Below are positions 10,371-22,640 of a DNA stretch of 64,000 nucleotides, in pieces (position 1 is the stretch's first letter; every line of letters starts with the position of its first letter). The notes below the pieces were generated by a model. The model did no database searches. It saw only the letters and a program-made list of their open reading frames with translations, and was not told the origin of the DNA. Where the stretch lies: contig JAMXBB010000009.1 in NCBI GenBank assembly GCA_024138015.1, positions 94,770,902-94,834,901 on the forward strand, given 5' to 3'. Source of the DNA: Lumnitzera littorea. Taxonomy: Eukaryota > Streptophyta > Magnoliopsida > Myrtales > Combretaceae. A program made the translations under genes and the position numbers.

Positions 10371-13090
10371 TTTTGGCCCACATAATGGGATATTATTTCT
10401 CGTCCATTGCATGCTTCCATATAATAATAGCTGGCTTAGTTCATTTAAATCCTATTGTTGACTTAAAGTTCCATTAGCTCCTTTAGATTATTATCCAAAA
10501 TTTCTCCGAAGAACACTCTTCTATGCAAAGTTTTCTTATATTATTAAGTATACCTGTCTCTACATCTGCTAATCACATGCAATTATCGGATATATACCGA
10601 TCAATGATGGAAAAGTCATGCCCTTTACATCCACATACAAATTTCCATCAACACGCCAGAAATCACAGGAAAGATAAAAGGCCACATAATGGCACATAAT
10701 CACCTTGCTCATAAAATATAATGAACTCTGATGTGCATACCTCTACCTCAAATGAAAATCATACTTCATAATTGCTTGATCGTAAAGCATGATGGACTCT
10801 TAATATACGCACGTATATACAACTCGTGTGCTCCCTTGAGTAGCATTTCCGTTTCTCATAAATATATGCATTATTAAGAACATCATGATTGATTTCTAGC
10901 ACCGAAAGTTTCTTTTTTCCCACCGCTCGGCTACTGTTGACCTTGGATATCTGCAATCATTATCTATTGCACGCCTCAAATGATCATGTTTAATCCAATC
11001 TAATGACATTGTTGCACACGAGTCTATGCAATTATTTATACACGAATCCAATAAGAGTTGCAATACATAGCAATTCTCAAATTTTGATTTTTAGGTGCAA
11101 ATTAAAATAGGATTCTGTTAACGAGTTTCTGACACTTGATAAAGTTTAACATCACATTTTCTACCCTGGTTGTGGAGTTCATGGACAATAAAAGGGTATT
11201 TGCACGGAAAAATGAAAAGATTTTCTTTAGAGGATTTTACGGTATAGTTAATTTTAAGTTGTAGATATTCACCCTGAATTACGTAAACAACGTCCATTAA
11301 CAGAGAAAAAGTTGTCTGTCAGTCACTTTTGAAAGACAGCGCTGTAGAATCCTTAGGATGCTTAACAATTATGGGTTTAACAATTTGCATTATAACATAC
11401 ATTTCCTTTGCTCTTCCATTCATGCGGGCGGAAACATCGGAGGGAGAGCATGGGTACAATTATTGAATAGGGTAAAAAGGAAAAAAACAGTTAGTTTACT
11501 TTTGGCCATACCATGAAACCAATGATAAAGCTACTTACCTCACGTATATGGTGCTACCATATTGATAGTAAATGATAGCTTTACCAAAATGATGTTATCT
11601 AAGAGTCTAGTAGAAGCAAGGCTATTCCAATTGAGTAGTTTCTCGATCTTCATTCCACTAGGGTTGATGGATATGATGCTGATTAGAGTAGAATAGATGC
11701 TCATAATGTCGGTGCTATTTAGCCTTAATTATGGGGGTAAACCCTAGAGTGGCTTGTTGCAAACCATCACAGGTAGGGAAAATTTCAAAAAAATTTTATG
11801 AGAAAGCATCTTTCCTGTACTCGTCCTTGATTGAATGCAAATTGCTCAGAACAAATTTGGAACTCTATAGATTACAAAATCTTACCATCAACATATAAAG
11901 ATTAAGATAATAAATTTTAGCCAATAAAACCTTAGTGTTTCTAATGATTGATTCACAAGATTACATAATTTGAATATATAATTTGGCACACATAGTTTAA
12001 GAACCAGTTACCAGTCCCATGGTCAATTTATTTGATGGAGTAGTTATTCCCCAAAATTACTTTTATCGTGAAATAATAAAATGTTCTTTCTTTACAGTAT
12101 TAAAGGGATAGCCATTTTATGGTTTTTCCAACTTATTTCTATATCTACTCATGCAAACCAAACATACCATGTCTAGAATCGATTTTCATATATGGATCAA
12201 ATAAAATGAGCTCTAACTTTCTATTACACTGTCGCGATTAATTTTGCTAAATCAAGCCAAGGCACAAGTCGATGGGTGAATTTGGCTTTGTACACGAGTC
12301 AAAGGTCCTGTTCGTGGTTTAACTTTTAGCACGAATACCATGGACTTGTAAAGACAAAGTCTCAATCTAAAATTGGGTTGCGTTACATTACTCTTACTGC
12401 TAGTATGATTGCATTGAGAGAAAATGTAAGGTGAAACGTGAAAAATTCAGCAAATAAAAGGATTCAAACCAAGCCAAGGCTTGTGTGGAAAAGCGTCGTG
12501 GTAGATGATTTTGCCTTATAGATAGATGTTCAACAAAATAGTAGTATGCGAAGGAAAGTTGCAAGAGTGGTAAAATGGTAATTTCTGAGTAGAGTATATG
12601 ACAATTTCAAAAGGAAAATGTAAAGTACAAATGTCCGTGTTCTTTAAATCTTGTAAGCCCCTTTATATATGTTCTTTTAGCCTCAGGAGATTGTTAATAG
12701 AAAGCGATATTTTTCTTTTTCGGATCTCTCACGATGTGGCAATAATTTACTGCTTATGTTATGAATTCGATTTCACACTTCGCAAAAGTGGCATTCAATC
12801 CGGAGAGTAGCAGTCCCGTTCTTCATTTCCCATGAAGCTCTCGATGGCTCTTCATGACTAAAAAAAGAGTCAATCATGCTAAAACTTAAGTATTGTCATG
12901 AATGATAAGCAATATTAATGATGTTTAGATACATACAAATAATAATGAGTTCATGTCTTTATATGTTAAAATTGTATTGAAATATACCCAATAGTCATTA
13001 AAGCACATGATATATTAGTAATTGATGCATTGGTACAATTGAAGTCTTCCTCCTTGGTAACACGCAAGATAGCATTGTTATATTATATAT
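10371..13090. other. No recognisable gene
   Basis: About 2.7 kb of mixed-composition DNA with only short chance frames. It looks less decayed than its neighbours: CAG, CTG and CG still occur. It may be old single-copy intergenic DNA. I see no promoter, RNA gene or transposon domain that I can support. Confidence 0.3.
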
Positions 13091-13330
13091 AGGCTTTCAG
13101 ATCGATAAACTTCTGATTCATGCTTGACGAATGACTTCTTCGAGCGCCAAAGACCTCCTCGAGTCGTCCTAGAAGCTGCGGGTACAAAAATTAATCGATC
13201 ATCTTAGTCTACACCTTCTCATCAAACATTCGTTGACGTTTTTTCCTCAAGATCAGGGCTAAGCTTACTTTTGATCTTGGATTTCTCCTTTGAAGTGTAA
13301 ATTGAGTAAGACATTCTAAGCGGTGAAAAT
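13091..13330 (-). pseudogene. Possible captured exon or gene fragment, not identified
   Basis: On the minus strand an open stretch begins at an ATG near 13314 and reads Met-Ser-Tyr-Ser-Ile-Tyr-Thr-Ser-Lys-Glu-Lys-Ser-Lys-Ile-Lys-Ser, lysine-rich, to a stop about 30 codons on. A further minus-strand block with an acceptor-like pyrimidine stretch ending gcag follows. CG dinucleotides cluster here (ttcgagcgcc, ctcgagtcgtc), unlike the surroundings. I do not recognise the protein. It could be a fragment of a host gene or of an unknown element. Confidence 0.25.
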
Positions 13331-14100
13331 GTGATCATAACTCTATATTGAAATCCATTTTTACTAATTTATTATTATGTCAATTTAGTTTACGGGAAGT
13401 TCGCTAAGTAATCATTCTTCCTAGTTATATAAGATGCATAATGTTGAGTAGGATCGGGATAAAAAAAAAACAGACAGTAATCTGTAAACTGTATTAAGAA
13501 CCGAACCAAAAGTTATGTTCTTTTTGCAACCGGTGATTACCAGTTCAGTTCCGCATTGGTCAAATAGTTCACGGTCTGGTTTGTAGAAGCAAACCAAACC
13601 ATATTACTAGCTCCTATTAAAAAGAAAAAGAAAGAAAGCTTCATCTCGTAAATAGCCAATTTTCTTTGGTAATTTTATATCCTTACCATTACTAATTTAG
13701 CATAATTTTTGTCTTAGTTTTCTTCTTTCAATTTCTAGTTTGTGTTTTCTTATGTAATGTTCTTACAGTTGCTAATTACATAAACTATGATGGCTCTTCT
13801 CATTTTGCAAGTCAATTATAATCTTAATTGTTAATTTTTGAACTTTAATGGAGCTATGCCAACACATCTTTATATTGGATTCAATGAGATTTATAATCAA
13901 AATTCTATAGGTTGTGCTTTCTAATTCTTAAAAGTTTATAATATTTTATTAAAAAACAAAATGGTTCCAACTGCAAATCAAACCATACTGAGCCCTTTTT
14001 TTAGGTTTGAAAAATTTATAAACCAAACCTATGGTTAGGTTTAATTTAGAAAAATAAAACCACGGTGTAGTAAGAGAGCAAATTATATAGAACAAATCAC
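13331..14100. other. AT-rich DNA, no gene seen
   Basis: This stretch contains aaccgaacc/aaaccaaacc motifs at about 13500 and 13600-13610 and a related ggttaggttt at 14033. They may mark a small non-autonomous DNA element, but the ends do not form a convincing inverted repeat. No coding signal. Confidence 0.2.
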
Positions 14101-14732
14101 ACCCATCTTAATGTTGAGTATATTCAATGGTGAGATGAATGAAATAGTGAAGAACCTAATGTCACAATTGTAAATACCTTTGTCCATCACATATGGCAGA
14201 GGTGGGCTTCTGATTAATACCATGACATGGATACTGAATGGGTTTTTCTCTTAGATGTAACGTCATTGGAGTAACACATGGATTGCACATGAGGAGAGGA
14301 CTTAAAAGGAAAGTGGCTAGGGGGAAGAACATATAGTATTAATAACTTAAACATACTTATGATGGGTAGGAGAGTAAGCAAATGTAGAGTCAATGTAACA
14401 AGTAGGCGCATAAAAATAACTCAAATAGAAAGCAAGAGTAGGATGTGGAAATTAGGTCTATGGATGTAAGAACTAAGGTAACTACTCACTTACTTTTAGA
14501 TTGGACTCATGTTTTATCCCTTTCTCTTCTTTGGTTACTACCCTATCAATCCATTGTCAAAACTTTTCTAGAATCAATCAACCTATTCTCTCTTATGATC
14601 AATCAACCTTGGTGGGTCTGTGATCTTCCAACCTAAGCCTTTCTATTATTCATTAATCTAAGTCTATTTATGATCCATATACCTAAACTCTTCTTAGATC
14701 CTCAAACATAATTTTACTTGAGATTGAACAAC
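14101..14732 (-). mobile_element. Gy-L: 5' leader region of a gypsy element
   Basis: On the minus strand this follows the primer binding site of Gy-L. It shows repeated AGGTTG/TTGATTG motifs (14560-14735) but no readable gag. The element is cut off toward lower coordinates, since no pol domains follow. Confidence 0.4.
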
Positions 14733-14749
14733 CTAAACTTTGATACCAC
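14733..14749 (-). promoter_or_regulatory. Primer binding site of Gy-L, initiator-Met tRNA type
   Basis: The minus strand reads TGGTATCAAAGTTTAGG, close to the plant initiator-Met PBS TGGTATCAGAGC. The one difference in the first 11 bases is G to A. It lies 11 bases inside the inferred LTR end. Confidence 0.65.
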
Positions 14750-14760
14750 TTCAGCTTAAA

Positions 14761-15840
14761 TGCCCTTGAACCTTATAGCTTCACAACCTGTCACGTGTCC
14801 TTAGAATTTAATGACATATTAAGACTTTAGAACACTACTATGAACTCTAAGTTACTTGCAACTTAGAGTTTAGAGAAACATTCTTGCATCATCATTGGAG
14901 TTTAAAAGAAACATACAATCAAAAGTTCATGGAATTAGTACAAAAATAAGAAATGATCTAAAACAAAGTTGTGTTTAATTTGTGCATGTTTGTCAAACAC
15001 CAAAACTCACCATTATGACTTTTTGTTAGAGAAGTTGGAAAAAACAAAGTATTCACATGAGAGTAAAATAAAATTGAGACAAAAGGTTGAGATAAGAGTT
15101 GAGTTGAAGTTAAAAGGATGTTGAGATGAACATGGATAAAAATATAGAGGGTGAAGATGGAGTTGAAGACAATGGAGAGTTGAGTTAGAGAAGAGAAAGT
15201 AAGCTAGTATAGAGGTGAAATAAAGGTTTGAGTGATAGCATTGGGGTTTTACAAAGGTGACTTGTAAGGATTTTTTTTTCTTTTTTTTCTTTTCAAGATA
15301 AGGGTATGCCCAAATAAGTGGGAAGACTAGGGTAGGGAAGGAGAGTGTCTCGAAAAATTGGGGAAATTGGTAAAAAGGAAAAATGAAATGAAAAGAAAGG
15401 ATAAAAGGGAAATAAGGAAAAAAAATTCGAAATTAAAGAGGGAAAGAGAGATAGTGTGTATAAATATAAAATAAAATGAATAATCTATTCATAATACTAA
15501 ATTATTTTCTTAAACTATAATTAACCTTCCTTTTTTCTCTTCAACAATTTATAATAGTAATTAAGTGTACACTAAGTCAATTGCATATGAGATGATTAAT
15601 ACACTATTTATCATTATGCATTTTAGTGGTTATTTAATATATCGAGAAAATTGATTTGAAAGTTTATTCTATGTGGCAAATTTTATATAAGCCTAAAATT
15701 ATGTTAAAATTTGTAAATTAAAAATTTTATTTTTTGAACTTTAACCTTTATAGTTCAAAATTTTATGTGATGCTTCTTATCATAATTACCTAATACACTT
15801 TCATTATTTAATTACTCTTACTTTTGATTGGGATGTTTCA
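14761..15840 (-). mobile_element. Gy-L 5' LTR (about 1.08 kb)
   Basis: On the minus strand the LTR starts TGAAACATCCC at 15840, a typical start for plant gypsy LTRs, and ends ...AGGGCA at 14761, giving canonical TG...CA ends just before the PBS. It holds long A/T tracts and purine-rich segments and no coding sequence. No second LTR was found, so this is a truncated element. Confidence 0.55.
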
Positions 15841-16930
15841 CTTTCTAAAAAAAATATCATCAATATATCCTATGCTTAACGATATTAGTTAGTTTTACAA
15901 TCACTTATTTGGAGTAATTAAGTTACATATGAGTTCTATACTAGAACAAAACTAGTTAAATAGGTTAGAACAAATTGATGATGTATGGGGTGTTGTTATT
16001 ATTGATTGATCATGTGAAACAGGAATGCTGCTCAGTTATAAGGAAGTTTCAATTTAATGACATGTAGAGGGATGATTGTGGAAAGAGGTTAGGGGTAGGA
16101 AAAAGGCAAGTTTAAATTCTCAGAGCATGTTTAGGATGATAAATTGAATGTGTAGTTCATGTTGTGCTCTTGACTTGCTCTCGATGGATTATGATATTTG
16201 ACCTTCTATAGGGTCACTCCATAAGTAATGTCATTTTGGCAAAGCTTGCCGATGCTTTGCATGTTGCAAATAGAAAGGAGGAGGTTCTTATATATAGATT
16301 TTGGCTTTTAATCTCAACTATTGGATAAAGTTGAAATGAACAGACTAAATGGGTTGTTTATGAGAGCCATTGGATCATTTTTTTTTTTTTTTTTTTACAT
16401 TGATAGTTTAGATTGAAATCTCTAACTCTTATAAACTCATGGGCCATAGTTCTAGTCTTAGGCTAAGCCTAAACTTATGACTTTGTAAGGTTTAGAGGAA
16501 AAGGTCTATTTTCCTATAAAATGAGCCTAAGAGCTTCAAGAACTCTTAAGGCATATTAAGGCTAAATGAGCCTAAATAAATTTAGAAGGGCAATTTTTAA
16601 GTCTATTCTTTGCATGAGATAATTAAGCAAAGTTGATAGCTAAAAACCGGTCTAAGATCCTAATTAAAATAACTCTTTGCGCCGACCAACCAAATATGCT
16701 AAAAAAAGATAGGCAAAGTTTACATGGATGGATTAACTAACTAACAATGTCTTAGAAATAGGTTTCCTTTTTAACAAAAACTAGCTAATAGTGCTCTTGT
16801 TATACATGTGTAAAATAAAATTATAAAATAGAAAAGCAGAAGTTCTAAATGAAATAAAATCTCATATGAGTTTTAGTCATTTTGTTTTCATAAAATAAAT
16901 AAGACACCATTTGATATCTTATTTAATCGA
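15841..16930. other. Non-coding AT-rich DNA with a poly-T run
   Basis: No domain recognised. A pure run of 19 T lies at 16378-16396; it could be the reverse of a poly-A tail of a retroposed sequence, but no flanking duplication was seen. A small self-complementary motif (cttaggctaagcctaa) occurs near 16459-16474. Confidence 0.3.
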
Positions 16931-17206
16931 TTATAGATTTGGGGCCTAATTTGTTTAAAACACAAATTCGCTTCCACATAATAGCTTTCTATTTTAAAAT
17001 ATTTGATTTCCTATTTTAGAAATGTTCAAATATTCACAAAATATTACAAAAGTATTACATGGGGTATATAATTAATCATAAATGGAAAATTGAATCTATC
17101 ATTTGAACAAGAAGATTTTCCTCTGTTTTTTTATTCCTGTTCAATTTTTCTAGCTTAGTTTATTTCTTTAAAAGAAGAAAAGTCATTTCTAATACTTTTT
17201 TAGGTT
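16931..17206 (+). repeat. Tandem duplicated segment, copy 1
   Basis: Shares a long series of motifs with 17283-17533 in the same order and orientation, at a constant offset of about 352 bases: ttatagat, taaaacacaaat, ttccaaat/tccacata, agctttctatttc, gttcagatattcaca, ggtatataatta, caagaagatttt, catttctaata. Non-coding. The two copies differ by many substitutions, so the duplication is old. Confidence 0.7.
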
Positions 17207-17282
17207 AAGATATATCTTAAATTGGCTATCGGTTTGTGTCTTAAAAAGAAGTCTCCTCTTTTATTTTTTAGGAAATAATATA

Positions 17283-17533
17283 TTATAGATACAAGAGCTA
17301 ATTTATTTAAAACACAAATAGGTTTCCAAATAACAGCTTTCTATTTCAAAAAATTTGTTTTCCTGTTTCAGAGATGTTCAGATATTCACAACAATATTAC
17401 ATAAGGTATATAATTAAATATAAATGGATATCGAATCTATCACGCCAACAAGAAGATTTTTGTTTTCCTTTTTTTTTTCCCTTTTCTTCTTTTTAGCCTT
17501 TTCTAAGAAAATCATTTCTAATAGTTTTTTATG
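17283..17533 (+). repeat. Tandem duplicated segment, copy 2
   Basis: Partner of 16931-17206. A ~76-base spacer separates the two copies. The parent element is not identified; an AT-rich LTR is the likeliest source. Confidence 0.7.
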
Positions 17534-18465
17534 AAAAAAAAATTATCTTATTATTCATTTTGTGGCCTCTTTGAATGTGCTTATCTACCCGTTAGCAGAT
17601 GTAGGCCATCATAGTTCAACCCTTTTACTTTTAAGAAAACTTTGGCAGATTGGTAGAAATAAAATGGTTTCAATTTTAGTTTTTAAATTTTATGAATTTT
17701 ATTTTGGCCAAAAAAAATTTTTAGGAATTTTCCATAAAAAAAACCCTAAAGGACTTAATTTTGGTGCCCATTCCAAATATGTAAAATTAACAATTCATAA
17801 CCATAGCAAAAAATAGAAACAAACACAGTTTTCACGATTTTTATAATTTTGAGTTTTTATAGAATTTTTGAAAAAATAGCAAAATAAATAAAATTTCGCA
17901 TTCTTAGCTCTTATTTGGCATGTGCTTTTATGGCGGATTTGAATCGTCTCTAGTGATGTATGGTGGCATAAGGGTGGTTAGATCAATTCTCCGCATATTA
18001 TTTGACAAAAGCCTCAATCAATTTGAGTCTTGATACCTACAGGTGCCTCAATCGTATGCAATTTTTGAACCATTTCCAGGCTTCCTTCTTATTTTATCAT
18101 TTTTGTGAATAAGCAAGCTAAATTGAATTGCAAAAAATAAATAAAAATCAATGTTTTTATCATCTAAAACACTGATTCCAACGAAATCGCATATGATATT
18201 TTGACTCTAAAGATCACTTTACCCTGAAAAATGATTTGACCCCTTGAGAAGATATTTTTACCCCAAAGAATTTTTTTGGCTATGTTTCAATTTTTATTTT
18301 TTTGGTTCTTTTTCTTTATTTTATAATATCTTTTGGGTATTTCATTTTTTTTTATTTTTTTTCATTTTTCGGATTTCCCAGTTTTGCAAATTTTTGTCTT
18401 TTTCACGTTTTAATTTTTGACTCAAGAGGTACAAAAACGCAAAGATGGGATGTCTATAATTGCCA
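17534..18465 (-). mobile_element. Fragment of an Ogre/TAT-type LTR (K)
   Basis: On the minus strand the segment starts TGGCAATTATAGACATCCC at 18465. This matches the start style of the other long LTRs in the window (a TGGNA...ATA...CCC start followed by TTTTTG). It then runs into the same kind of T-rich block (18290-18410) seen at 48.6, 52.9 and 63.4 kb. The LTR end is not found, so the lower boundary is arbitrary. Confidence 0.4.
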
Positions 18466-20184
18466 CTTGTGGTATTTTCTCATCTTGGACCTTTGATCAT
18501 CTTAATTTTAGATCACTACTTATGATCTACCAAGTTTTGGATTACCGGCTGCGGTTTGATAGGTAAGATGCTGGTGCTAGTGTATATCACATGCATTAGT
18601 ATGTTATTGGCATTTGAACCAAAATACGTTTGAATGTGCTTGGTCGTATGCTCGGTTTGATGCTGTCTTGTATACTTGGTGTATGCTTATTATGTGCTTG
18701 GAATATGCTGATTCGTATGCTTAAGTTTGTGTGACTATTTTCCTTTGTACGAGTCACTCAGTTCAATAATAAATATTGAAGATATTGGTTTGAATCCCCA
18801 GGTCACAGCTCAGGAAAACGAGCACCACAAGGCCATGGGAAGGAATGCGATAGCATCAAATCAAAGCACAAACAACAATCCTCAAGCTAGATTATGCTAT
18901 GTACCGTACGAAAGAAAAATGCACTTACATCTTGAAATATGGATTGCTAACATAATGGCTATCTTGGGACTAAAGTGAACACACATTACCAAACTCCCAC
19001 TTACATCTTAGTCTGAGGCCTCTACAAGGCTCTCGAGAAAGATTCGTAGATTTCAGCTTAACCATTACGTGTCTCACCCCCTTACAGGCTAATCATGTTA
19101 TCCTCTCCAGTACTTTAAATACCTCAACATCATCCTCCTTGCACAATTTCTCGTACGACTGTTTTTATAGCATATGTTTTGGACCTTACGTTAGATGAAG
19201 CTGTAGTCCCTTGACCTGCGCAACCACTCCAGTATCAAATCATCACACTGAAGTTTCACTGGCTCCGCAATGCTGGAAACCTATGTCGGCAAATTCATTT
19301 GATGTTTATCAATCCTAAATCATTTACTCTTCTTGTTTTTAAGAATGAATCTAATGAGAATGCTTTCGAACAATAAGCTCTACTTAAGAGAGAACCACAT
19401 TGTTTCTTTTGGAAGAAGAAGAAAGTAATCTAGCCCTAACTTTCAAGATGTTATTTACGAGATGTGCCTATATGGATTGCTAGAGTATTAGGTTATTATC
19501 ATGATGTTATTTATGAAGATGCTTCGAAATATTATAAACATAACTTTAAGATTGGACATGGTGTCGATGTTTGCATTATTAAAAATTCATCAACAAATGA
19601 CCCAAATACAAGGCTCTAGGATTAAAAGAGCGACCAGAAAGAATGCTTTGCAATCGATGGATAAAGAAAAATTGAAAATTGGAGAGAAGGAGCCTACCGA
19701 TCTGGTTAATGTAGCGAATACTGAAATCAGAGTCAAGCTTATCGAACTTAAGATCTTTTTTAATGCAGAATGAAATGATATTGGAGCCAGCTGTACTGCG
19801 CAATGTTGATATGTTTTAGGTACATGTAAAAGGAAAATCTATTGCTGGCACATGAGGAGGGAGACAATGTAATACTATAGAAGCGGATCACGGCTTCGTT
19901 AGTGACGATAACAACGCAGACTTATCTGATAGCTTTGACGCTGAACTTACAGGAAAGAACTCTTTGTTGCATGAAGAATGGAAGATATAGCCAAATATAA
20001 AAGGCAAAAAGAACAACGCTTGCAACGTGTTTTACTCCCAAGTGTTACAAGATGTTTGGTTCGTAGACGTGATGCTGATAATTCCTTGTCTTAATTGGAA
20101 CATTTGACCAAACTAATGTTAGATGCTGACAATTTATTGAATTTGGTTAAAAGTTGGGAGCCGACAGAGGAGTTTCAAGTTGCA
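18466..20184. other. No firmly recognised gene
   Basis: Moderately GC-richer than the surroundings and less decayed. Short frames at 18727-18978 and 19501-19773 (a 90-residue lysine-rich frame with Lys-Arg-Ala-Thr-Arg-Lys-Asn) match nothing I know. A low-complexity stretch of cttggt/gtatgct motifs lies at 18630-18725. It may be the 5' part of the LINE-like sequence that follows. Confidence 0.25.
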
Positions 20185-20470
20185 AAGCAAAATCATGGAT
20201 TACATCGCGTGGAATGTCTCAGATAGAGATTCGGTGGAATAGTGATTAGTTACTTACCATTAAGTTTCGGAATCCTCTCTTTAACGAGCTTTGTTGTTTT
20301 CCTGCCATTTATGCTAAATGTAGTGGAACCAAAATTTTCAAGCTTCAGGAGAAAATAAGCTCAGGGGAGCATTTCAATATCATTAGATTACTTTTAGAGC
20401 ATAACGGTGGTATTTTGACAAATTTACAATCCACTACTGATTTAATTAACGTGGTTGCTTTGGTTTATAA
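20185..20470 (+). pseudogene. Possible LINE endonuclease fragment
   Basis: One frame reads Arg-Trp-Asn-Ser-Asp-stop-Leu-Leu-Thr-Ile-Lys-Phe, then Phe-Pro-Ala-Ile-Tyr-Ala-Lys-Cys-Ser-Gly-Thr. This resembles the plant L1-type apurinic endonuclease segment (Trp-x-x-x followed by Val-Tyr-Ala-Lys-Cys-Ser/Thr). An upstream Trp-Asn-Val near 20209 recalls the conserved Trp-Asn-Val-Arg-Gly, in another frame. No RT domain follows before the Gy-C LTR at 20671. The assignment rests on two short motifs only. Confidence 0.3.
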
Positions 20471-20665
20471 CAAATTATAAGTTTTATTGGCTCCTATTTT
20501 ACTTGGCATTGAGGCTTTATATGGAGGGAAATTAGATAAGATGTCTTGCAATTTGAAGGGATAGGGGAAAGAGAATGTTGAAGGGTTCGTTCAAATTAGC
20601 CATGCCCAAATTATTTCTTTCCTTTACTTATTAAGTGCAATAACTTCATATCACATGCCAAAGTG

Positions 20666-20670
20666 GTCCA
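20666..20670. other. Flank of the Gy-C 3' LTR, no target duplication confirmed
   Basis: The 5 bases (gtcca) outside the Gy-C 3' LTR do not match the 5 bases outside its 5' LTR (tctct at 38535-38539). The boundary base or the flank has therefore decayed, or the 5' side was rearranged. Confidence 0.3.
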
Positions 20671-21351
20671 TGATGTGGTTTTGTAGGTGAACACAGGAAG
20701 GCCAGTAATCACAAAAGGATATATACAATCACGAGATGGCTAAATGGTTAAATGATAGTCAAAGGTAAGCTAAAATCCGTGTACCAATGATGGGATGTTA
20801 TGCACCATTTGTCCTATGTAGACCTATGATGTACGGAAAGTTATTTAGGATTGCTTACCACTAGCTCTTGCACAAGGTACTACATAAGAGTAAACACTCA
20901 AACTTAACTAAGCTAAGCTAAGTTTAAGCATAATGAGAAAGAAGATACAAAGAATATTCATTAGATGATGTGACTAATATACAATGGAGTATTTATAATT
21001 GCCTCTTAAGGAAACTTACAAGGCTTGCATAAATACTAAAAAGGGCAGATCACTAATGATAGAATGTACACTAATTTATAAGGGTAAATGGGACAATGGG
21101 TGGTTATTGCACTTTTGACAATTGTACACTATCAAAAGAAGGTGGTAACATGTATCAATCTGTGATTGGAAAATCTTAATATGGAGATTCGTCCTTAGGT
21201 TGGTAAATTAGATGGGAGACTCGAAGGTATGTTGGTTGAGTAGAAGGTAACATTGGCCAAATTAGATATTTGCTTTTGAGCTTATGCTTTATGGATGATA
21301 ACATGCTGAGCTGATCCAGGGAAAGATCTTGAAGTGGGAAATCTTACGTCA
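20671..21351 (-). mobile_element. Gy-C 3' LTR (681 bp)
   Basis: On the minus strand it starts TGACGTAAGATTTCC at 21351 and ends ...ACCACATCA at 20671. It matches, in reverse orientation, the sequence at 38540-39255: shared runs include cttcgagtctcc, taatttaccaacc, ctatcaaaagtg/tgtcaaaagtgcaata and the final gtgttcacct...catca. It lies about 90 bases after the end of Gy-C pol, as expected of a 3' LTR. By eye the similarity is about three quarters; it was not computed. Confidence 0.75.
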
Positions 21352-22640
21352 CCCTAGAGATAATGAGGTATTGGTGAAAGCTTAGGTATTTGAGATTTAG
21401 GATCTAATTTAGCTCGACTTCACTCTGCTCTTCTTTAAGGATGTACGGACTTAAGTCAACAATGTTAAAGAAATTGGATACTCCATACCCTTCTAGTAAG
21501 TTGACCCTATAGGCATTTTGGTTGATCTTTCAAGAACTTGAAATAACGTGTCTGCATAGGTGACAACTTGTTTTTCCTTAAGCCCAGTAACTTATCTTTA
21601 CTTAGATGAACTTACATTAGGTTACTAAGCTTGAACTCCTTGACCTATCTTTATTGGCCCTTTTATTTGAGCTTGGAAGCAATTTAGGTTAGGTGTTCAA
21701 TTACCTTCTACCGTATAATCTTTAGGACCTCATATTAGTCTATGGCTTCTTGGTCTTCGTGGTGGCTAGGCGAAGCTTCTAAGTTATAAGCTAAGGTTAA
21801 ACTTGTATATGATCTCTAAATGGGACTAGCTTATCTATGTGCTAATCTGTTGTGAGTAAACTCCACCATGAGCAAGCATGAGTCCCAATCTATTAGGTTC
21901 CTTCCTATAGCAACTCAGTGAAAAGAGCCAAGTGTCTAGTTGACGATTTTGGTCTATCCATCTGTTTGAGAGTGGTAAGAAGCATTGAACAGTAGTTTGA
22001 TTTAGAAGTGCCTTAATTGGGATTTTTAAAAGTGGCTTAAGAACTTTAGATCCTCATCAAACACTATGGTCTTGAGTACACCGTTCAACTTGATAATTTT
22101 ATATAAGAAAAGAGAAGAGATAGCTATAGCATCATTAGTCTTATAGTATGACATAAAGTATGCAATTTTATTGAGCCCATCCATAACCACCATAATTGAG
22201 TCTTTCCTACAGGAAATTCTTAATAAGCCAAGGACAAAGTCCACACTCAATTCGAACCATGGGTTAGTTAGGATAGGTAATAGTAGGGATTGAGCTTATC
22301 AACTTAGCTCTTAGCCCTCTTATATGTAGCACATCTATCAACCTTCACATGTACATCTTTGATCATCCTTAGCTAAAAGAACCTAGACTTTAGCAGCTTG
22401 TAAGTCGACTTCTTATGGAAATGGCCGAACAAATCCTCCACTACATGCCTCATGCACCAATAACTCTCGTAGGGACTGGGTTAAGATGCATAGCTTCCCT
22501 TTACAAAATAAGTATTTGTCTTCCATAATGTAATCATCAACTACATACCCATTAAAACACCTAACAGCAGTTGGACCAAAGGGGTCTTAGGCATATAAGT
22601 CTTTGATGAAGGTGAAAATAAGCAGCTTTGTTTATAGGTC
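21352..22640 (-). pseudogene. Gy-C integrase and pol C-terminus, decayed
   Basis: On the minus strand the core reads Met-Ser-Val-Asp-Phe-Val-Leu-Gly-Leu, Lys-Asp-Ser-Ile-Met-Val-Val-Met-Asp, His/Tyr-Lys-Thr-Asn-Asp-Ala, and Ile-Val-Phe-Asp-Glu-Asp-Leu-Lys-Phe-Leu-Ser-His-Phe (22026-22250 is open). The first Asp of DDE is kept, and the second, in the Asp-x-Asp motif, is also present. The Glu region near 21900-22000 is broken. The C-terminal Phe-Asn-Ile/Val-x-x-Leu-Ser-Pro motif is degraded near 21430-21475. Stops are frequent. Confidence 0.8.
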
